The notes: generated from the sequence alone by a model not told the origin. Numbered from the stretch's first letter, positions 44,811 through 54,262 are shown. The stretch is 64,000 bases of DNA from Acidobacteriaceae bacterium (GCA_003134855.1 PLCS01000007.1:691011-755010); one strand, 5' to 3'. Numbers and translations are program-made.

Positions 44811-45806
44811 ATGGTCTTACACCGCTCAAATTTCGAGATTCCCGCACGGTTCAGCTTTCAGCCGTTCGTTGCGGAATGGCACTTTGTGAGTGCGGAAACG
44901 GTGGAGTGGGTAGAAGAACCAAAGCTTCGGCCTGTTTTTTCCGGGCTAGCAAATGAATCCGAGAAAACATGGCTTCGGGTTCGCATTGAAGTACCGGACG
45001 CTGATGGCCTGGGAATGCTTTATGGACTTGAGCTTGACGGTTATTCGTGCTACTCGGCTGTATTGGACCGTGCAAGCGTTCCGCCGGACGTATTGGAGGC
45101 ACATGAGAATTACAGCAACACGCCGGACATTTCAGGCCGTTACTTCCGAGTGCTGACTTGTCAGAAGCCCGAATTCAAAGACTTGCTATGGGCATTGAAG
45201 CCTGGAGAGGTGACAAAGAACGCATGGATCATGCGCGATGAATTCCTGAGCCTAGATGCGGACCCGGACCCCAAGTTGGGTTGGGATTGGAGCGCGCAGC
45301 AGTTTCTTAACAAGTGGGGACTTTGGGGGTTCAGCCAAGTTCACGTGAACGATTGGGACCCGGCTTCGTACTTGGCGATGGCGACACTCCTCCAATCAAC
45401 GAAGGGGGAGAGTATCTACAAGCTCAACAAACCTGGTTTGGTAATGGTCATTCCGCATTTGCTCAAAGGGCAGCAAGAGAAGTATCGTAAGGCCCTTTTG
45501 CCAAATAATGCGCGCCCTTGGCTACGCTCACATCCTCTGAGCCTCGATGTGGCAGATGAATTTCCATACTTCCGCATACGTAGGAGCTATTGTTCCGACG
45601 CAATCGATACTACGATCACGATTGACCACCTTGCAGAGAGACAGTTTGGAATATGCAAACGGTGTCACAAGGTCTTTGAAAAAGAAACTCGGCACAAGAA
45701 GAACTATTGCTCGGAACGCTGTTTCAACGCGGCTGGTGTTCAGCGTTGGCGGGAAAAACAGCGGATCGCAACGAAGAAGGGAGCAAAACAAAATGCCAAG
45801 AGGTAA
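44811..45806 (+). CDS. Zinc-finger protein of unknown function next to integrase
   Basis: This 331-aa product starts MVLHRSNFEIPARFSFQPFV. The body has no family I recognise (GLELDGYSCYSAVLDRASVP; WDWSAQQFLNKWGLWGFSQV). The C-terminus is a clear zinc finger, FGICKRCHKVFEKETRHKKNYCSERCFNAA, followed by a basic tail (RWREKQRIATKKGAKQNAKR), of the sort seen in CGNR-type regulators. It overlaps the integrase start by 14 bp, so both are probably made from one transcript. A DNA-binding control role is inferred. Confidence 0.7.
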   Translation: MVLHRSNFEIPARFSFQPFVAEWHFVSAETVEWVEEPKLRPVFSGLANESEKTWLRVRIEVPDADGLGMLYGLELDGYSCYSAVLDRASVPPDVLEAHENYSNTPDISGRYFRVLTCQKPEFKDLLWALKPGEVTKNAWIMRDEFLSLDADPDPKLGWDWSAQQFLNKWGLWGFSQVHVNDWDPASYLAMATLLQSTKGESIYKLNKPGLVMVIPHLLKGQQEKYRKALLPNNARPWLRSHPLSLDVADEFPYFRIRRSYCSDAIDTTITIDHLAERQFGICKRCHKVFEKETRHKKNYCSERCFNAAGVQRWREKQRIATKKGAKQNAKR

Positions 45807-46938
45807 AGTCAAGGATCGAGATGGAATCTATCAGCGGAAGGATAGGCCGGGCTGGTGGGCGTCTTGGGTTGACGCCAGCGGGAAGCGTAGGCAGCGGAAA
45901 CTGGAGGCTCACACGCTCCAACAGGCCCGGACGCTGCTCTCGGCGGAGAAGGCCCGCGTCGATAAGACGGTGACGCTCGGCTATGCCCCGCCCTCTGCGG
46001 AGACCTTTGCAGCCGTTTCTACGCGGTTCCTGAAACACCAGAAGGCCAGACTGACACCGGCTGCCTACACGCGCGAAAACGGCATTATGGAGGCGCATCT
46101 CCGGCCATTCTTCGGAACGGTGAAACTCGCAGAGGTCCGCCGCGCCGATGTGCAAAAATACGTGACGCATCGCAGCGGCGAAGTATCGCCCGCCTCCGTT
46201 GTGAAAGAGTTGAATGTCCTGAAACACCTGTTTGGGCTTGCCGTTGAATGGGAATTGATTCCGGCCAACCCCGCGCACGGCGTCAAGCCCCCGCGCGTTC
46301 CGGCGGGCCGTGTGCGCTATCTACAGCCCACGGAGTTGCGGGCCGTCTTGGAGGCTTGCCCGGAATGGTTGCGCCCGATTGCTGGCCTTGCCGTTGCAAC
46401 CGGCATGAGGCGCGGTGAAGTCTTGGGGTTGCGCTGGCTGGACATTGACTTCCAGGGCGGGCGGATTATGCTCCCACAGACGAAAAACGGTGACGGGCGG
46501 ATTGTCTACCTGAATACATTGGCGCAACAGGCTCTTACGGTCGTGCCGCAAGGAAAAGCCAAGCCTACAGACCTTGTTTTCAATGGGGAGCCAATGACGC
46601 CGGAGAATGTGTCCTTGGCATTCTTGCGGGTTTGCCGTTCCGTGAACGTCTCAGACTTCCGATTCCACGATTTGCGGCACACCGCCGCCAGTTGGATGCG
46701 AATGAAGGGCGCGGACATTCACACGGTTGCGCTCATCCTGGGTCACAAAGATTTGAGAATGGCGGCAAGGTATCAGCACCTCAGCCCGGCTTTCCTTTCG
46801 GACGCGGTGAAGCTGCTAGACGGGGCTTATGCGGAGTCCCCGGAAAACCCCGAAAATGGACCAAGTTCATGCGCTATCGTTACCACAGCGTTACCAGAGG
46901 GAAAATCGAAAAGGGCAGAATCCGTTCTAACTAATTGA
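45793..46938 (+). CDS. Tyrosine-type site-specific integrase
   Basis: This 381-aa recombinase starts MPRGKVKDRDGIYQRKDRPG; the frame is open further, but this ATG overlaps the upstream gene. A SAM-like core-binding domain (AAVSTRFLKHQKARLTPAAYTRENG) is followed by the catalytic domain with Arg in VATGMRRGEVLGLRW, HDLRHTAAS (HxxR) and LGHKDLRMAARYQHL (His and nucleophile Tyr). The coding end carries the arm-site repeat (46874-46895) and stops 7 bp from tRNA-Glu, the attB site. It integrates and excises the island. Confidence 0.95.
   Translation: MPRGKVKDRDGIYQRKDRPGWWASWVDASGKRRQRKLEAHTLQQARTLLSAEKARVDKTVTLGYAPPSAETFAAVSTRFLKHQKARLTPAAYTRENGIMEAHLRPFFGTVKLAEVRRADVQKYVTHRSGEVSPASVVKELNVLKHLFGLAVEWELIPANPAHGVKPPRVPAGRVRYLQPTELRAVLEACPEWLRPIAGLAVATGMRRGEVLGLRWLDIDFQGGRIMLPQTKNGDGRIVYLNTLAQQALTVVPQGKAKPTDLVFNGEPMTPENVSLAFLRVCRSVNVSDFRFHDLRHTAASWMRMKGADIHTVALILGHKDLRMAARYQHLSPAFLSDAVKLLDGAYAESPENPENGPSSCAIVTTALPEGKSKRAESVLTN
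46874..46895. promoter_or_regulatory. Integrase arm-type site, right
   Basis: 22 bp identical to 36133-36154, in direct orientation, 50 bp from the att core and inside the integrase coding sequence. Confidence 0.5.
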
Positions 46939-46944
46939 TTCTAT

Positions 46945-46992
46945 TTGGCGTCCCCGACGGGATTTGAACCCGTGTTATCGCCGTGAAAGGGC
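46945..46992. repeat. attR: 3' part of the intact tRNA-Glu
   Basis: 48 bp identical to 35958-36005. It forms the restored 3' end of the tRNA gene. Confidence 0.9.
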
Positions 46993-47023
46993 GGTGTCCT
47001 AGGCCGGGCTAGACGACGGGGAC
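46946..47023 (-). tRNA. tRNA-Glu (anticodon TTC), integration site of the island
   Basis: On the minus strand the acceptor GTCCCCG pairs with CGGGGAC. The anticodon arm is CCGCC-CTTTCAC-GGCGA (read with small shifts), giving anticodon TTC. The T arm is CGGGTTCAAATCCCG. Discriminator G and an encoded CCA follow. The 3' part is duplicated at the far end of the island. Confidence 0.95.
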
Positions 47024-47468
47024 GCGCATGATGGCGAAGAATCGGCCGGGATTGGCCGGAGGCGCCTATCGGAAGGCTACCAACTCAGGAGAGCCCTGTC
47101 AAAGAGCTGAGGCTGTGCCGGGAAACTATCGAGTTCCGAATATGAAGATGGGGACGGCCTGAAAAAGCCTTGGCGGGAAGGCCGAGCGGAACGAGTGGAG
47201 GGCTTCAACCTCGTTGTCAAGCTCGTCGGAAGGCCGGGCGGTCTGGCTTTCCAACCTGGAAAGGCTGGCCGGAGAGAGTTTTTTGCGTCAATCCCATGCC
47301 TCCAGGCGTCACAATACAGAAGGCGAAGCTGCGTGGATTCTCCGCGCCGGAAGTTGCCGGGGGCGGGATGGGCTGCTTCTCAGGAGCGGCGATGCATTGG
47401 GCAGCATCAAACTTAAGGAACTCAGGGCGGGGGATTCCCGTAGAAAAGATCAAGCGAGGAAGAGCAAG
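47024..47468. other. Intergenic region upstream of the efflux pair
   Basis: Open frames exist on both strands but show no family; no regulator gene or clear promoter is seen. Confidence 0.5.
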
Positions 47469-48557
47469 TTGAAACAGATTCTTGGGATAGGTTGTTTTGT
47501 GCTTCTTGGGTTGGCGGTCACGGGCTGCGAGAAGAAGCCGGCGGCCGCTGCCGGAGCCGGGATGCAGGCCATGCCGGTGCAGACGGTGACGGTAGCACTC
47601 CAGCCGGTGGCGCAGTCGAGCGAGTATGTGGCCACCATCAAATCGCGGCGCTCGGCCACGATGCAGCCGCAGGTGGACGGCCGGCTGACCGGGATTCAGG
47701 TTCGCTCCGGCGATCATGTGAAGGCCGGCCAGACGCTGATGAAGATCGATCCGCAGCACCAGGTGGCCACCGTCGAGTCGGCGCGCGCCACCGAGCGGCA
47801 AAAGAAGGCATTCTACGACTACAACACCTCGGAGATCGAGCGGCAGCGCAAGCTGTTTGAGGCCGGCGTGACCAGCCGTGACGTTTACGAGCAGGCGCAG
47901 CAGGCCTTCGGCAACACCAAGGCGGATTACGAGTCGGCGGTGGAACTGCGCAAGACGCAGGAAGAGCAACTGGCCTACTACACCATCCGCGCGCCCTTTG
48001 ACGGCGTGGTGGGCGACATCCCGGTCCATGTGGGCGATTACGTTGCCCCCACCACAGTGCTGACCACGGTGGATGAGAACAAGGACCTGGAAGCCTACAT
48101 CTACATTCCCACGGAGCGCGCCGGGCAGGTGCGGCTGGGGCTGGATGTGGAGCTGATGGACGACTCCGGAAAGCTGCTCGACAAGACGAAGATCGATTTT
48201 CTTTCGCCGCAGGTGGAGAGCACGTTGCAGGGGATTCTGGTGAAGGCTCCGGTGCGGGCCTCGCCGGAGCTGCTGCGCAACGCGCAGATGATCAAGGCGC
48301 GGGTAATCTGGAGCACGACACCGATGGCGGTGATTCCGGTGCTGGCGGTGACGCGCCAGGGCGGGCAGAGCTTCGTCTTTTTGGCGCAGGGGCAGGGCGG
48401 CCACTTTACGGCTCGCCAGACTTCGGTCACGCTGGGCGATACGGTAGGCAACAGCTACTCCGTCACCTCGGGGCTGAAGGCGGGCGACCGGGTGGTCGTC
48501 TCCAGCACACAGTATCTGGTGAACGGGATGCCGGTGATGCCGCTGCCGGGAGCCTAG
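47469..48557 (+). CDS. RND efflux periplasmic adaptor (membrane fusion protein)
   Basis: The 362-aa protein starts with TTG; GAGGA lies 8 nt upstream. It has a lipoprotein signal with Cys20 (GLAVTGCEKK), a lipoyl/barrel-sandwich part (ATMQPQVDGRLTGIQVRSGDHVKAGQTLMKIDP), a coiled-coil hairpin (ATERQKKAFYDYNTSEIERQRKLFEAGVTSRD) and the beta-barrel region (APFDGVVGDIPVHVGDYVAPTT). It links the inner-membrane pump encoded 96 bp downstream to an outer-membrane channel not in this window. The substrate is unknown. Confidence 0.93.
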   Translation: MKQILGIGCFVLLGLAVTGCEKKPAAAAGAGMQAMPVQTVTVALQPVAQSSEYVATIKSRRSATMQPQVDGRLTGIQVRSGDHVKAGQTLMKIDPQHQVATVESARATERQKKAFYDYNTSEIERQRKLFEAGVTSRDVYEQAQQAFGNTKADYESAVELRKTQEEQLAYYTIRAPFDGVVGDIPVHVGDYVAPTTVLTTVDENKDLEAYIYIPTERAGQVRLGLDVELMDDSGKLLDKTKIDFLSPQVESTLQGILVKAPVRASPELLRNAQMIKARVIWSTTPMAVIPVLAVTRQGGQSFVFLAQGQGGHFTARQTSVTLGDTVGNSYSVTSGLKAGDRVVVSSTQYLVNGMPVMPLPGA

Positions 48558-48653
48558 AGCACTGTTTGGCCATGCGCCTCCGGCGGCGATCCGGAGGCAG
48601 GCACAGGACGCCGGTCACACCGCGCCCATAGCAGACGAAAAGGAAGGCAACCC

Positions 48654-51600
48654 TTGTTTGTAGATTTTTTTATTCATCGGCCAGTCTTTGCGACGGTCTG
48701 CGCGCTGCTGATCATTCTTGCGGGCGCGGTGTGCATCCCCACTCTTCCTGTCGCCATGTACCCCACGCTGGCGCCTCCGCAGGTCTCGGTTAGTTGCAAC
48801 TACGTCGGCGCCAACGCCGACACCGTGGAGAAGGCTGTCACCATCCCGCTGGAAGAAGCTATCAACGGCGTCGAGGGCATGCGCTACATGAGCTCGTCCA
48901 GCACGAACAGCGGCACCAGCTCCGTCACCACGACCTTCCAGACCGGCTACAATCTGGACATCGCCGCCGTGGACGTGCAGAATCGCGTAGCCAGTGTCAC
49001 GGGGCGGCTGCCAGCGGCCGTCAACGCCACCGGCGTCAGCATCTCCAAGGCCAACAGCAACTTCGTTCTCGGCGTCGGCTTCTTCACCCGCGATGGCCGC
49101 TACTCGCCCGAGTTCATCTCCAACTACCTCGACGTTTACGTCAAAGACGCCATCAAGCGCGTCCCCGGCGTAGGCGATGTGATGATCTTCGGCGAGCGCA
49201 AGTACGCGATGAGAGTATGGCTGGACCCGGAGCGCCTGGCCGCCCGCAATCTCACTGCGAGCGACGTGGTGAATGCGCTGGTGGAGCAGAACGTCGAGAT
49301 TCCCGCCGGCCAGCTTGGCCAGCCGCCCACGGACTCGAAGCAGGCATTCCAGATGCCGGTGCGCGTGGTGGGCCGGCTCACCTCGCCCGCCGAGTTCGAC
49401 AAGATCATCGTCAAGAACTCCGCCAACGGCCTGGTGCTGCTCAAGGATGTGGGCCACTCTGTGGTGGGCGCGGAAAACTACAGTTCCTCGCTCAAATTCG
49501 GCGGGCACGATGGGATGGGCATCGGCGTGATGCAGCTCTCCAACGCCAACTCGCTGGAAGTGGACAGCAAGGCCAAGGCCGCGCTTGCCGAACTCTCGAA
49601 GAGCTTTCCGCCGGGGCTGGAATATGCCGTCGCGTTTGATTCGACAACGGTGGTCGGCGACTCGATCCGCGAAGTGCTCTTCACCCTGAGTATCGCCATC
49701 ATCATCGTCATCACCGTCATCTTCCTCTTCCTGCTGGACTGGCGCGCCACGATTATTCCCGCCGTCACCATTCCGGTCTCACTGATCGGAACCTTCGCCT
49801 TCATCAAGGTCTTCGGCTTCTCTATCAACGCGCTCACTCTGTTCGGCATCACCCTCGCCACGGGTCTGGTCGTCGATGACGCCATTGTGGTCATCGAAAA
49901 CGTGCAGCGCCACATCGCGATGGAGCACTCCGACCCGCATGAGGCCACTTCGCGGGCGATGGGCGAGGTGACCAGCGCGGTCATCGCCACTTCGCTGGTG
50001 CTGATTGCGGTCTTCGTGCCGGTCTCGTTCTTCCCTGGAACTATCGGGATTCTCTACCGGCAATTCTCGCTGACCATTGCCTTTGCCATCGCCATCTCAG
50101 CCTTCAACGCGCTCACGCTCTCGCCGGCTCTCTCGGCCATCTTCCTGCGCGGCGAAGAAGAGCGGCCCAAGCAGCTCGACTTCCTGCACTTCGCGCCGCT
50201 CTCGCGCCTCTTTGCCCGATTCATTCACTCCACCGACGCCCAGATCAGTTGGCTGTCGGCCAGTTACGCCAAAGCGATTCATGGGGCTCTCAAGCTGCGC
50301 TTCGCGTTGCTGGTGATCTTCTTCGCTGGCCTGGGCGCAACGGTATGGACCTACCAGCACGTGCCTACCGGCTTCATTCCCCAGGAAGACCAGAGCTTCC
50401 TCATGGTCATTGTGCAGGCCCCGCCGGGCTCGTCGCTGGCGTACACCGGCGCGTTGGCTGACCGCGCACAGGCCATCATCGCCACCAACAAGGACATCGC
50501 CGGAGCATTTTCCGTGATGGGCTTCAGCCTCTCCGGCGGCGCATCCAACGCCGGCATGATGTTCATCTCCACCACGCCCTCCGATCAGCGCCGCGGCAAG
50601 GGCCACTCCACCGCCGACATCGTCGCCGATCTGAACCCCAAGCTGCAAAGCCTGATGTTTGCACCCAACGGCGGTATTGTAGCCATGTTCGAGCCTCCGG
50701 CGGTCAACGGCGTGGGCAGTTACGGCGGCTTCCAGTTCATGCTCCAGGATCAGGGAAACAACACGCTCAGCGACCTGGACCGCGTCGCCCACCAGATCGT
50801 TGCCGGCAGCCGCCAGCGCAAGGACCTGACCGGCCTGCTGACCACCTTCTCGGCCAACGATCCGCAGGTACTGGTCACCATCGACCGCGAGAAGGCCAAG
50901 GCGCTGAACATTCCCCTCTCGCAGATCACCAGCACCCTCAGTGTCTTCATGGGCTCGGAGTACATCAACGACTTCGATTACAACAACCGCGCCTACCGCG
51001 TCTTTGTGCAGGCTGACCAGCCATTCCGCATGAACGCCCGCGATCTGCACAGCTATTACGTGCGCTCCGACTCCGGCCAGATGATCCCGCTCGACAACCT
51101 GGTCAAGGTGACCGAGAGCGCCGGCCCGCCGGTCATCACCCACTACAACCTCTTCCGCGCGGTTGAAATCGACGGCTCGCCGGCGCGCGGATACAGCTCC
51201 GGCCAGGGACTCGCGGCCATGGAGGATCTCGCCAAAAAGACCATGATTCCCGGCATGAACTACGAATGGACCGGCCTGACCCTGGATGAGATCGAGTCGG
51301 GCGGCAAGGCGCTGCTGATCTTCGGCCTCGGCATTCTGGTCGTCTACCTCACCCTCTCGGCGCTCTACGAGAGCTTCGCGCTGCCCTTCATCATTCTGCT
51401 GGCGGTGCCGATGGCGGTGCTGGGCGCGCTGGGTTTGGTCTCGCTGCGCGGCCTCTCCAATGACGTTTATTGCCAGATCGGCCTGGTGATGCTGATTGGC
51501 CTCTCGGCGAAAAACTCGATCTTAATCGTCGAGTTTGCCGAGCAACTCCGCAAAAAAGGCCGCTCCATCGTCGATGCCGCCGCCGAGGCGGGCGCGCTGC

Positions 51601-51848
51601 GTCTCCGGCCCATTTTGATGACCTCGTTCGCCTTTATCCTGGGCGTGCTGCCGCTGGTCTTCGCCACCGGCGCGGGCGCGTTGGGACGGCGCTCCGTCGG
51701 AACAACAGTCGTCGGCGGTATGCTGCTCTCCACAGTGCTCAACCTCTTCTTCATTCCCGTGCTCTACGTGATTCTGAGCCGTCTGCTCAGGCGCGGGGAT
51801 AAACCCGAGCCTGGCGAAGCTCCCGCGCCGGAGCCAGCCGAGGCGTAG
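48654..51848 (+). CDS. RND efflux pump, inner-membrane transporter (HAE1 type)
   Basis: The 1064-aa protein begins at TTG with AAGGAAGG upstream: FVDFFIHRPVFATVCALLIILAGAVCIPTLPVAMYP. It has the 12-helix AcrB/MexB plan with SIAIIIVITVIFLFLLDWRATIIPAVTIP (helix 2-3), GITLATGLVVDDAIVVIENVQRHI (with the two helix-4 Asp residues of the proton relay), ALYESFALPFIILLAVP and LIGLSAKNSILIVEFAEQLRKKG. The pump exports drugs, lipophilic compounds or metabolites using the proton gradient. The operon holds only adaptor and pump. Confidence 0.95.
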   Translation: MFVDFFIHRPVFATVCALLIILAGAVCIPTLPVAMYPTLAPPQVSVSCNYVGANADTVEKAVTIPLEEAINGVEGMRYMSSSSTNSGTSSVTTTFQTGYNLDIAAVDVQNRVASVTGRLPAAVNATGVSISKANSNFVLGVGFFTRDGRYSPEFISNYLDVYVKDAIKRVPGVGDVMIFGERKYAMRVWLDPERLAARNLTASDVVNALVEQNVEIPAGQLGQPPTDSKQAFQMPVRVVGRLTSPAEFDKIIVKNSANGLVLLKDVGHSVVGAENYSSSLKFGGHDGMGIGVMQLSNANSLEVDSKAKAALAELSKSFPPGLEYAVAFDSTTVVGDSIREVLFTLSIAIIIVITVIFLFLLDWRATIIPAVTIPVSLIGTFAFIKVFGFSINALTLFGITLATGLVVDDAIVVIENVQRHIAMEHSDPHEATSRAMGEVTSAVIATSLVLIAVFVPVSFFPGTIGILYRQFSLTIAFAIAISAFNALTLSPALSAIFLRGEEERPKQLDFLHFAPLSRLFARFIHSTDAQISWLSASYAKAIHGALKLRFALLVIFFAGLGATVWTYQHVPTGFIPQEDQSFLMVIVQAPPGSSLAYTGALADRAQAIIATNKDIAGAFSVMGFSLSGGASNAGMMFISTTPSDQRRGKGHSTADIVADLNPKLQSLMFAPNGGIVAMFEPPAVNGVGSYGGFQFMLQDQGNNTLSDLDRVAHQIVAGSRQRKDLTGLLTTFSANDPQVLVTIDREKAKALNIPLSQITSTLSVFMGSEYINDFDYNNRAYRVFVQADQPFRMNARDLHSYYVRSDSGQMIPLDNLVKVTESAGPPVITHYNLFRAVEIDGSPARGYSSGQGLAAMEDLAKKTMIPGMNYEWTGLTLDEIESGGKALLIFGLGILVVYLTLSALYESFALPFIILLAVPMAVLGALGLVSLRGLSNDVYCQIGLVMLIGLSAKNSILIVEFAEQLRKKGRSIVDAAAEAGALRLRPILMTSFAFILGVLPLVFATGAGALGRRSVGTTVVGGMLLSTVLNLFFIPVLYVILSRLLRRGDKPEPGEAPAPEPAEA

Positions 51849-51852
51849 GAAC

Positions 51853-51906
51853 ATGGGTGCCCCACCCTCGCCGCGTCTTTGTTTTTACGGCTAGGGTGGG
51901 ACACCA
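51853..51906 (-). repeat. REP-like palindromic element, copy C
   Basis: GTGCCCCACCCTCGCCG (51857-51873) pairs with CGGCTAGGGTGGGACAC (51888-51904) over 17 bp with two mismatches, around a 14-base loop. Confidence 0.8.
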
Positions 51907-51926
51907 CAAAGTTCGACCGTCTTCAC

Positions 51927-52241
51927 TCACGGCACTTTTTGATGCGCGATCACGTAATCCTTGATGCGGTCGTAGACCTGGCCGGTCACGATCCCGCGCT
52001 CCAATAGCTCCTGCTTGCCGCGGTAGGGCCGGAAGCGAACAATGCGCGCGGCCCAGACTCGTGTCATGCCGGGAATCTTGAGCAGCTCATCGACACCGGC
52101 GTGATTGATGTCAATGCGCGCCTCCGGCGGCGGGGCCGTCGCCGAGGTTTTGGGCACGCCACGAGTGTCTCGATCCTGATATTGCGCTATTCCGGCCAGG
52201 CAAACACCCAGCACCACAACCGCCAAAGCCGCAAATTGCAT
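51927..52241 (-). CDS. Helix-hairpin-helix protein (ComEA-like)
   Basis: The product is about 104 aa from ATG 52241 (an upstream TTG at 52328 is also open). An N-terminal membrane anchor (MQFAALAVVVLGVCLAGIAQ) is followed by a short linker and the HhH domain IDINHAGVDELLKIPGMTRVWAARIVRFRPYRGKQELLERGIV. ComEA-type proteins bind double-stranded DNA outside the inner membrane during uptake; many similar orphan proteins have no proven role in competence. Confidence 0.8.
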   Translation of the reverse strand: MQFAALAVVVLGVCLAGIAQYQDRDTRGVPKTSATAPPPEARIDINHAGVDELLKIPGMTRVWAARIVRFRPYRGKQELLERGIVTGQVYDRIKDYVIAHQKVP

Positions 52242-52363
52242 TCGCGCTCGCACGCCTCCATTCTCCGCCCCGCCGCGCATTGGCGGCAAGCCGGCAATTG
52301 GGAAAAAGGCCCAGATCGCCATTTTCAAGCTCGAATTTGCGGCGGACCTGCAACAATTGATGC

Positions 52364-54262
52364 ATGGCAGGACTTCCCGTAACTCCCATTCCTGGCGGTC
52401 GCATACGCAAACGCGTCTTTGGCCGGTTCAGTCTGATCTTACTTCTCGCAATGGCTGCGCTGCTGGTTCTTTGCCTGGCCTTCTCCTGGACCACACGCGA
52501 CTCCATGGCGCCTCTCTCCTTTCTCACAGGGCGGGGTAACGTCCACAGCCTTGGGAAAAGCCAAAAGACCCTCGTCGATCTGCGTCCCTGGCAAACGGCC
52601 GAAGCCCTGGCGCCGCTGGCCGTGACCGCTGAGGAGACGGAGTACGCGCACGAAGCTGAACGTCTGGCCGATCACGAAGTGGACCAGGACTTTGCCTCGG
52701 CATTGCGCCAAGCCAGCGCGCAGGCGCGGCATCGCAACCTCGCGGGCGATGCGCTTGCGCTCTCGCAGAGAGTCCTACAGCTTCAACAGCTCATCAAGGA
52801 AGACCAGGCGCTGGTCAATAGCCTGACCGCTGCATCCGGTTCCGGTGCCACTTCGGCGAAGAATGCCGCGAAGCCGGCTGGCGACAGTGACGATCTTGAG
52901 GTTGCCAAGGCGCAGCTCGGGCTGGACACCGACGAGTTGGAGGATGCGCAGCAGGAGCTTGATCACGCTTCAGGCGATGACCGCGCCCAGATTCAAGGGG
53001 AACTCACCGCGCATGAAGCGCTGATGAGCAAGTACGACAGCCAGTCGCACAGCCCTGGAGAAGTAGCGGTTCTTTCCGCCAGGCGGCACAGCACACTGGC
53101 AGGCCGGCTGACGGCATGGCGGAGCCAGCTTGACCGCTACGCATTGATCCAGCAGGCCATGCAGCAGGCGCAAACCGACATAGTAAGTTTGACAGCCGAA
53201 CACAAAGCTCTTGAGGCCAAAGCCAATGTAAGCACAACGGCGCAGGGCAGCGCTACGCCGGATCGTGTATCGAGACTGACTAACATCCTGGAGAAGACCG
53301 AGGAACGCCAGCTTCTTACAATTTGTAGCGACCGTATTCAAACAGAGCAGCAGCTTGCCGCCGTGTATGGCAAGTGGTCTGCCCAGGTGCTCCTGCAACA
53401 TCGAACTCTCTGGCATTTGATTCTGCAATCGCTGGCCCTGATCGCCTTTATCGTCATCTGCATCATTCTCTGCGATGCCCTTGTGCGGTGGCTCATCGCC
53501 AATCCGGCGCTCGACCGGCGCCAGACTCACACCTTGCGTTCCGTTCTGCAGTTGGGTATACAGGTCGCCGGCGGCCTGCTCATCCTGCTTGTTGTCTTCG
53601 GCTGGCCGCAGCAAATGTCCACAGTCTTGGGCCTGACCACCGCCGGGCTCACGATCGCAATGCAGGATTTCATTCTCGCGTTCTTCGGATGGTTTGCTCT
53701 CATGGGCAAGAATGGCATTCGCATCGGCGATTGGGTTGAGATCGACGGCGTCTGCGGAGAAGTCACCGAAATCGGCCTGATGAGCACGACCTTGCTTGAA
53801 ACCGGAGATTTGGCGGACAGAGGCCATCCAACCGGCCGTCGCATCACCTTCCTCAACAACTTCGCGATTCGCGGCAAGTACTTCAACTTCTCCACGGCCG
53901 GCCAGTGGATGTGGGATGAGATCACCGTCAGCATCCCGGAATCCGATGACACGCGGAAGATAGTCGAGGAGATTCGCAAAGCGGTAGAAAAAGAAACGGT
54001 GGAGAGTGCCACCGTGGCGGAACAAGAGTGGAAACGCGGTGCGCGAGGCGATGGCCTGAGTCTGTTCAGCGCAGCTCCGGTCGTGAATCTGCGTCCGTCC
54101 GGATCGGGGATCGAGCTGTTGATCCGCTATGTGACTCGCGCGTCCGAGCGCTTCGGAGTGCGCAACCGCTTGTATCAACAGGTGATTAAATTGCTGCATA
54201 AGGAGAGCACCCCGACACCAGCAGATGAGACCCACGAGGCTGGGGGCGCGGAACCGTCTTAA
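52364..54262 (+). CDS. Large MscS-type mechanosensitive channel
   Basis: This 632-aa protein has a hydrophobic N-terminal helix (LILLLAMAALLVLCLAFSW). Residues of about 60-320 form a long coiled-coil-like segment (ALSQRVLQLQQLIKEDQALV; AQLGLDTDELEDAQQELDHA). Three helices follow (LILQSLALIAFIVICIILCDAL; LQLGIQVAGGLLILLVVFGWP; GLTTAGLTIAMQDFILAFFGWFALM), then the MscS beta domain with GIRIGDWVEIDGVCGEVTEIGLMSTTLLE and FLNNFAIRGKYFNFS. It is a channel of the larger MscS class; gating stimulus inferred from the family. Confidence 0.92.
   Translation: MAGLPVTPIPGGRIRKRVFGRFSLILLLAMAALLVLCLAFSWTTRDSMAPLSFLTGRGNVHSLGKSQKTLVDLRPWQTAEALAPLAVTAEETEYAHEAERLADHEVDQDFASALRQASAQARHRNLAGDALALSQRVLQLQQLIKEDQALVNSLTAASGSGATSAKNAAKPAGDSDDLEVAKAQLGLDTDELEDAQQELDHASGDDRAQIQGELTAHEALMSKYDSQSHSPGEVAVLSARRHSTLAGRLTAWRSQLDRYALIQQAMQQAQTDIVSLTAEHKALEAKANVSTTAQGSATPDRVSRLTNILEKTEERQLLTICSDRIQTEQQLAAVYGKWSAQVLLQHRTLWHLILQSLALIAFIVICIILCDALVRWLIANPALDRRQTHTLRSVLQLGIQVAGGLLILLVVFGWPQQMSTVLGLTTAGLTIAMQDFILAFFGWFALMGKNGIRIGDWVEIDGVCGEVTEIGLMSTTLLETGDLADRGHPTGRRITFLNNFAIRGKYFNFSTAGQWMWDEITVSIPESDDTRKIVEEIRKAVEKETVESATVAEQEWKRGARGDGLSLFSAAPVVNLRPSGSGIELLIRYVTRASERFGVRNRLYQQVIKLLHKESTPTPADETHEAGGAEPS

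Larger units (their letters stand above)
35958..46992. mobile_element. Integrated genomic island in tRNA-Glu with type I R-M system
   Basis: The 3' part of tRNA-Glu (46945-46992) is repeated exactly over 48 bp at 35958-36005, in direct orientation, 10,987 bp apart. A tyrosine integrase ends 7 bp from the intact tRNA. Between the repeats lie hsdM, hsdS and hsdR, an excisionase-like protein and two unknown proteins. This is the classic pattern of integration into the 3' end of a tRNA gene with the tRNA restored by the island copy. Confidence 0.9.

Noticed and set aside
47170..47472. Small frames between tRNA-Glu and the efflux adaptor
   Set aside because: No motif, no signal peptide and no good ribosome-binding site; the adaptor start at 47469 fits better.
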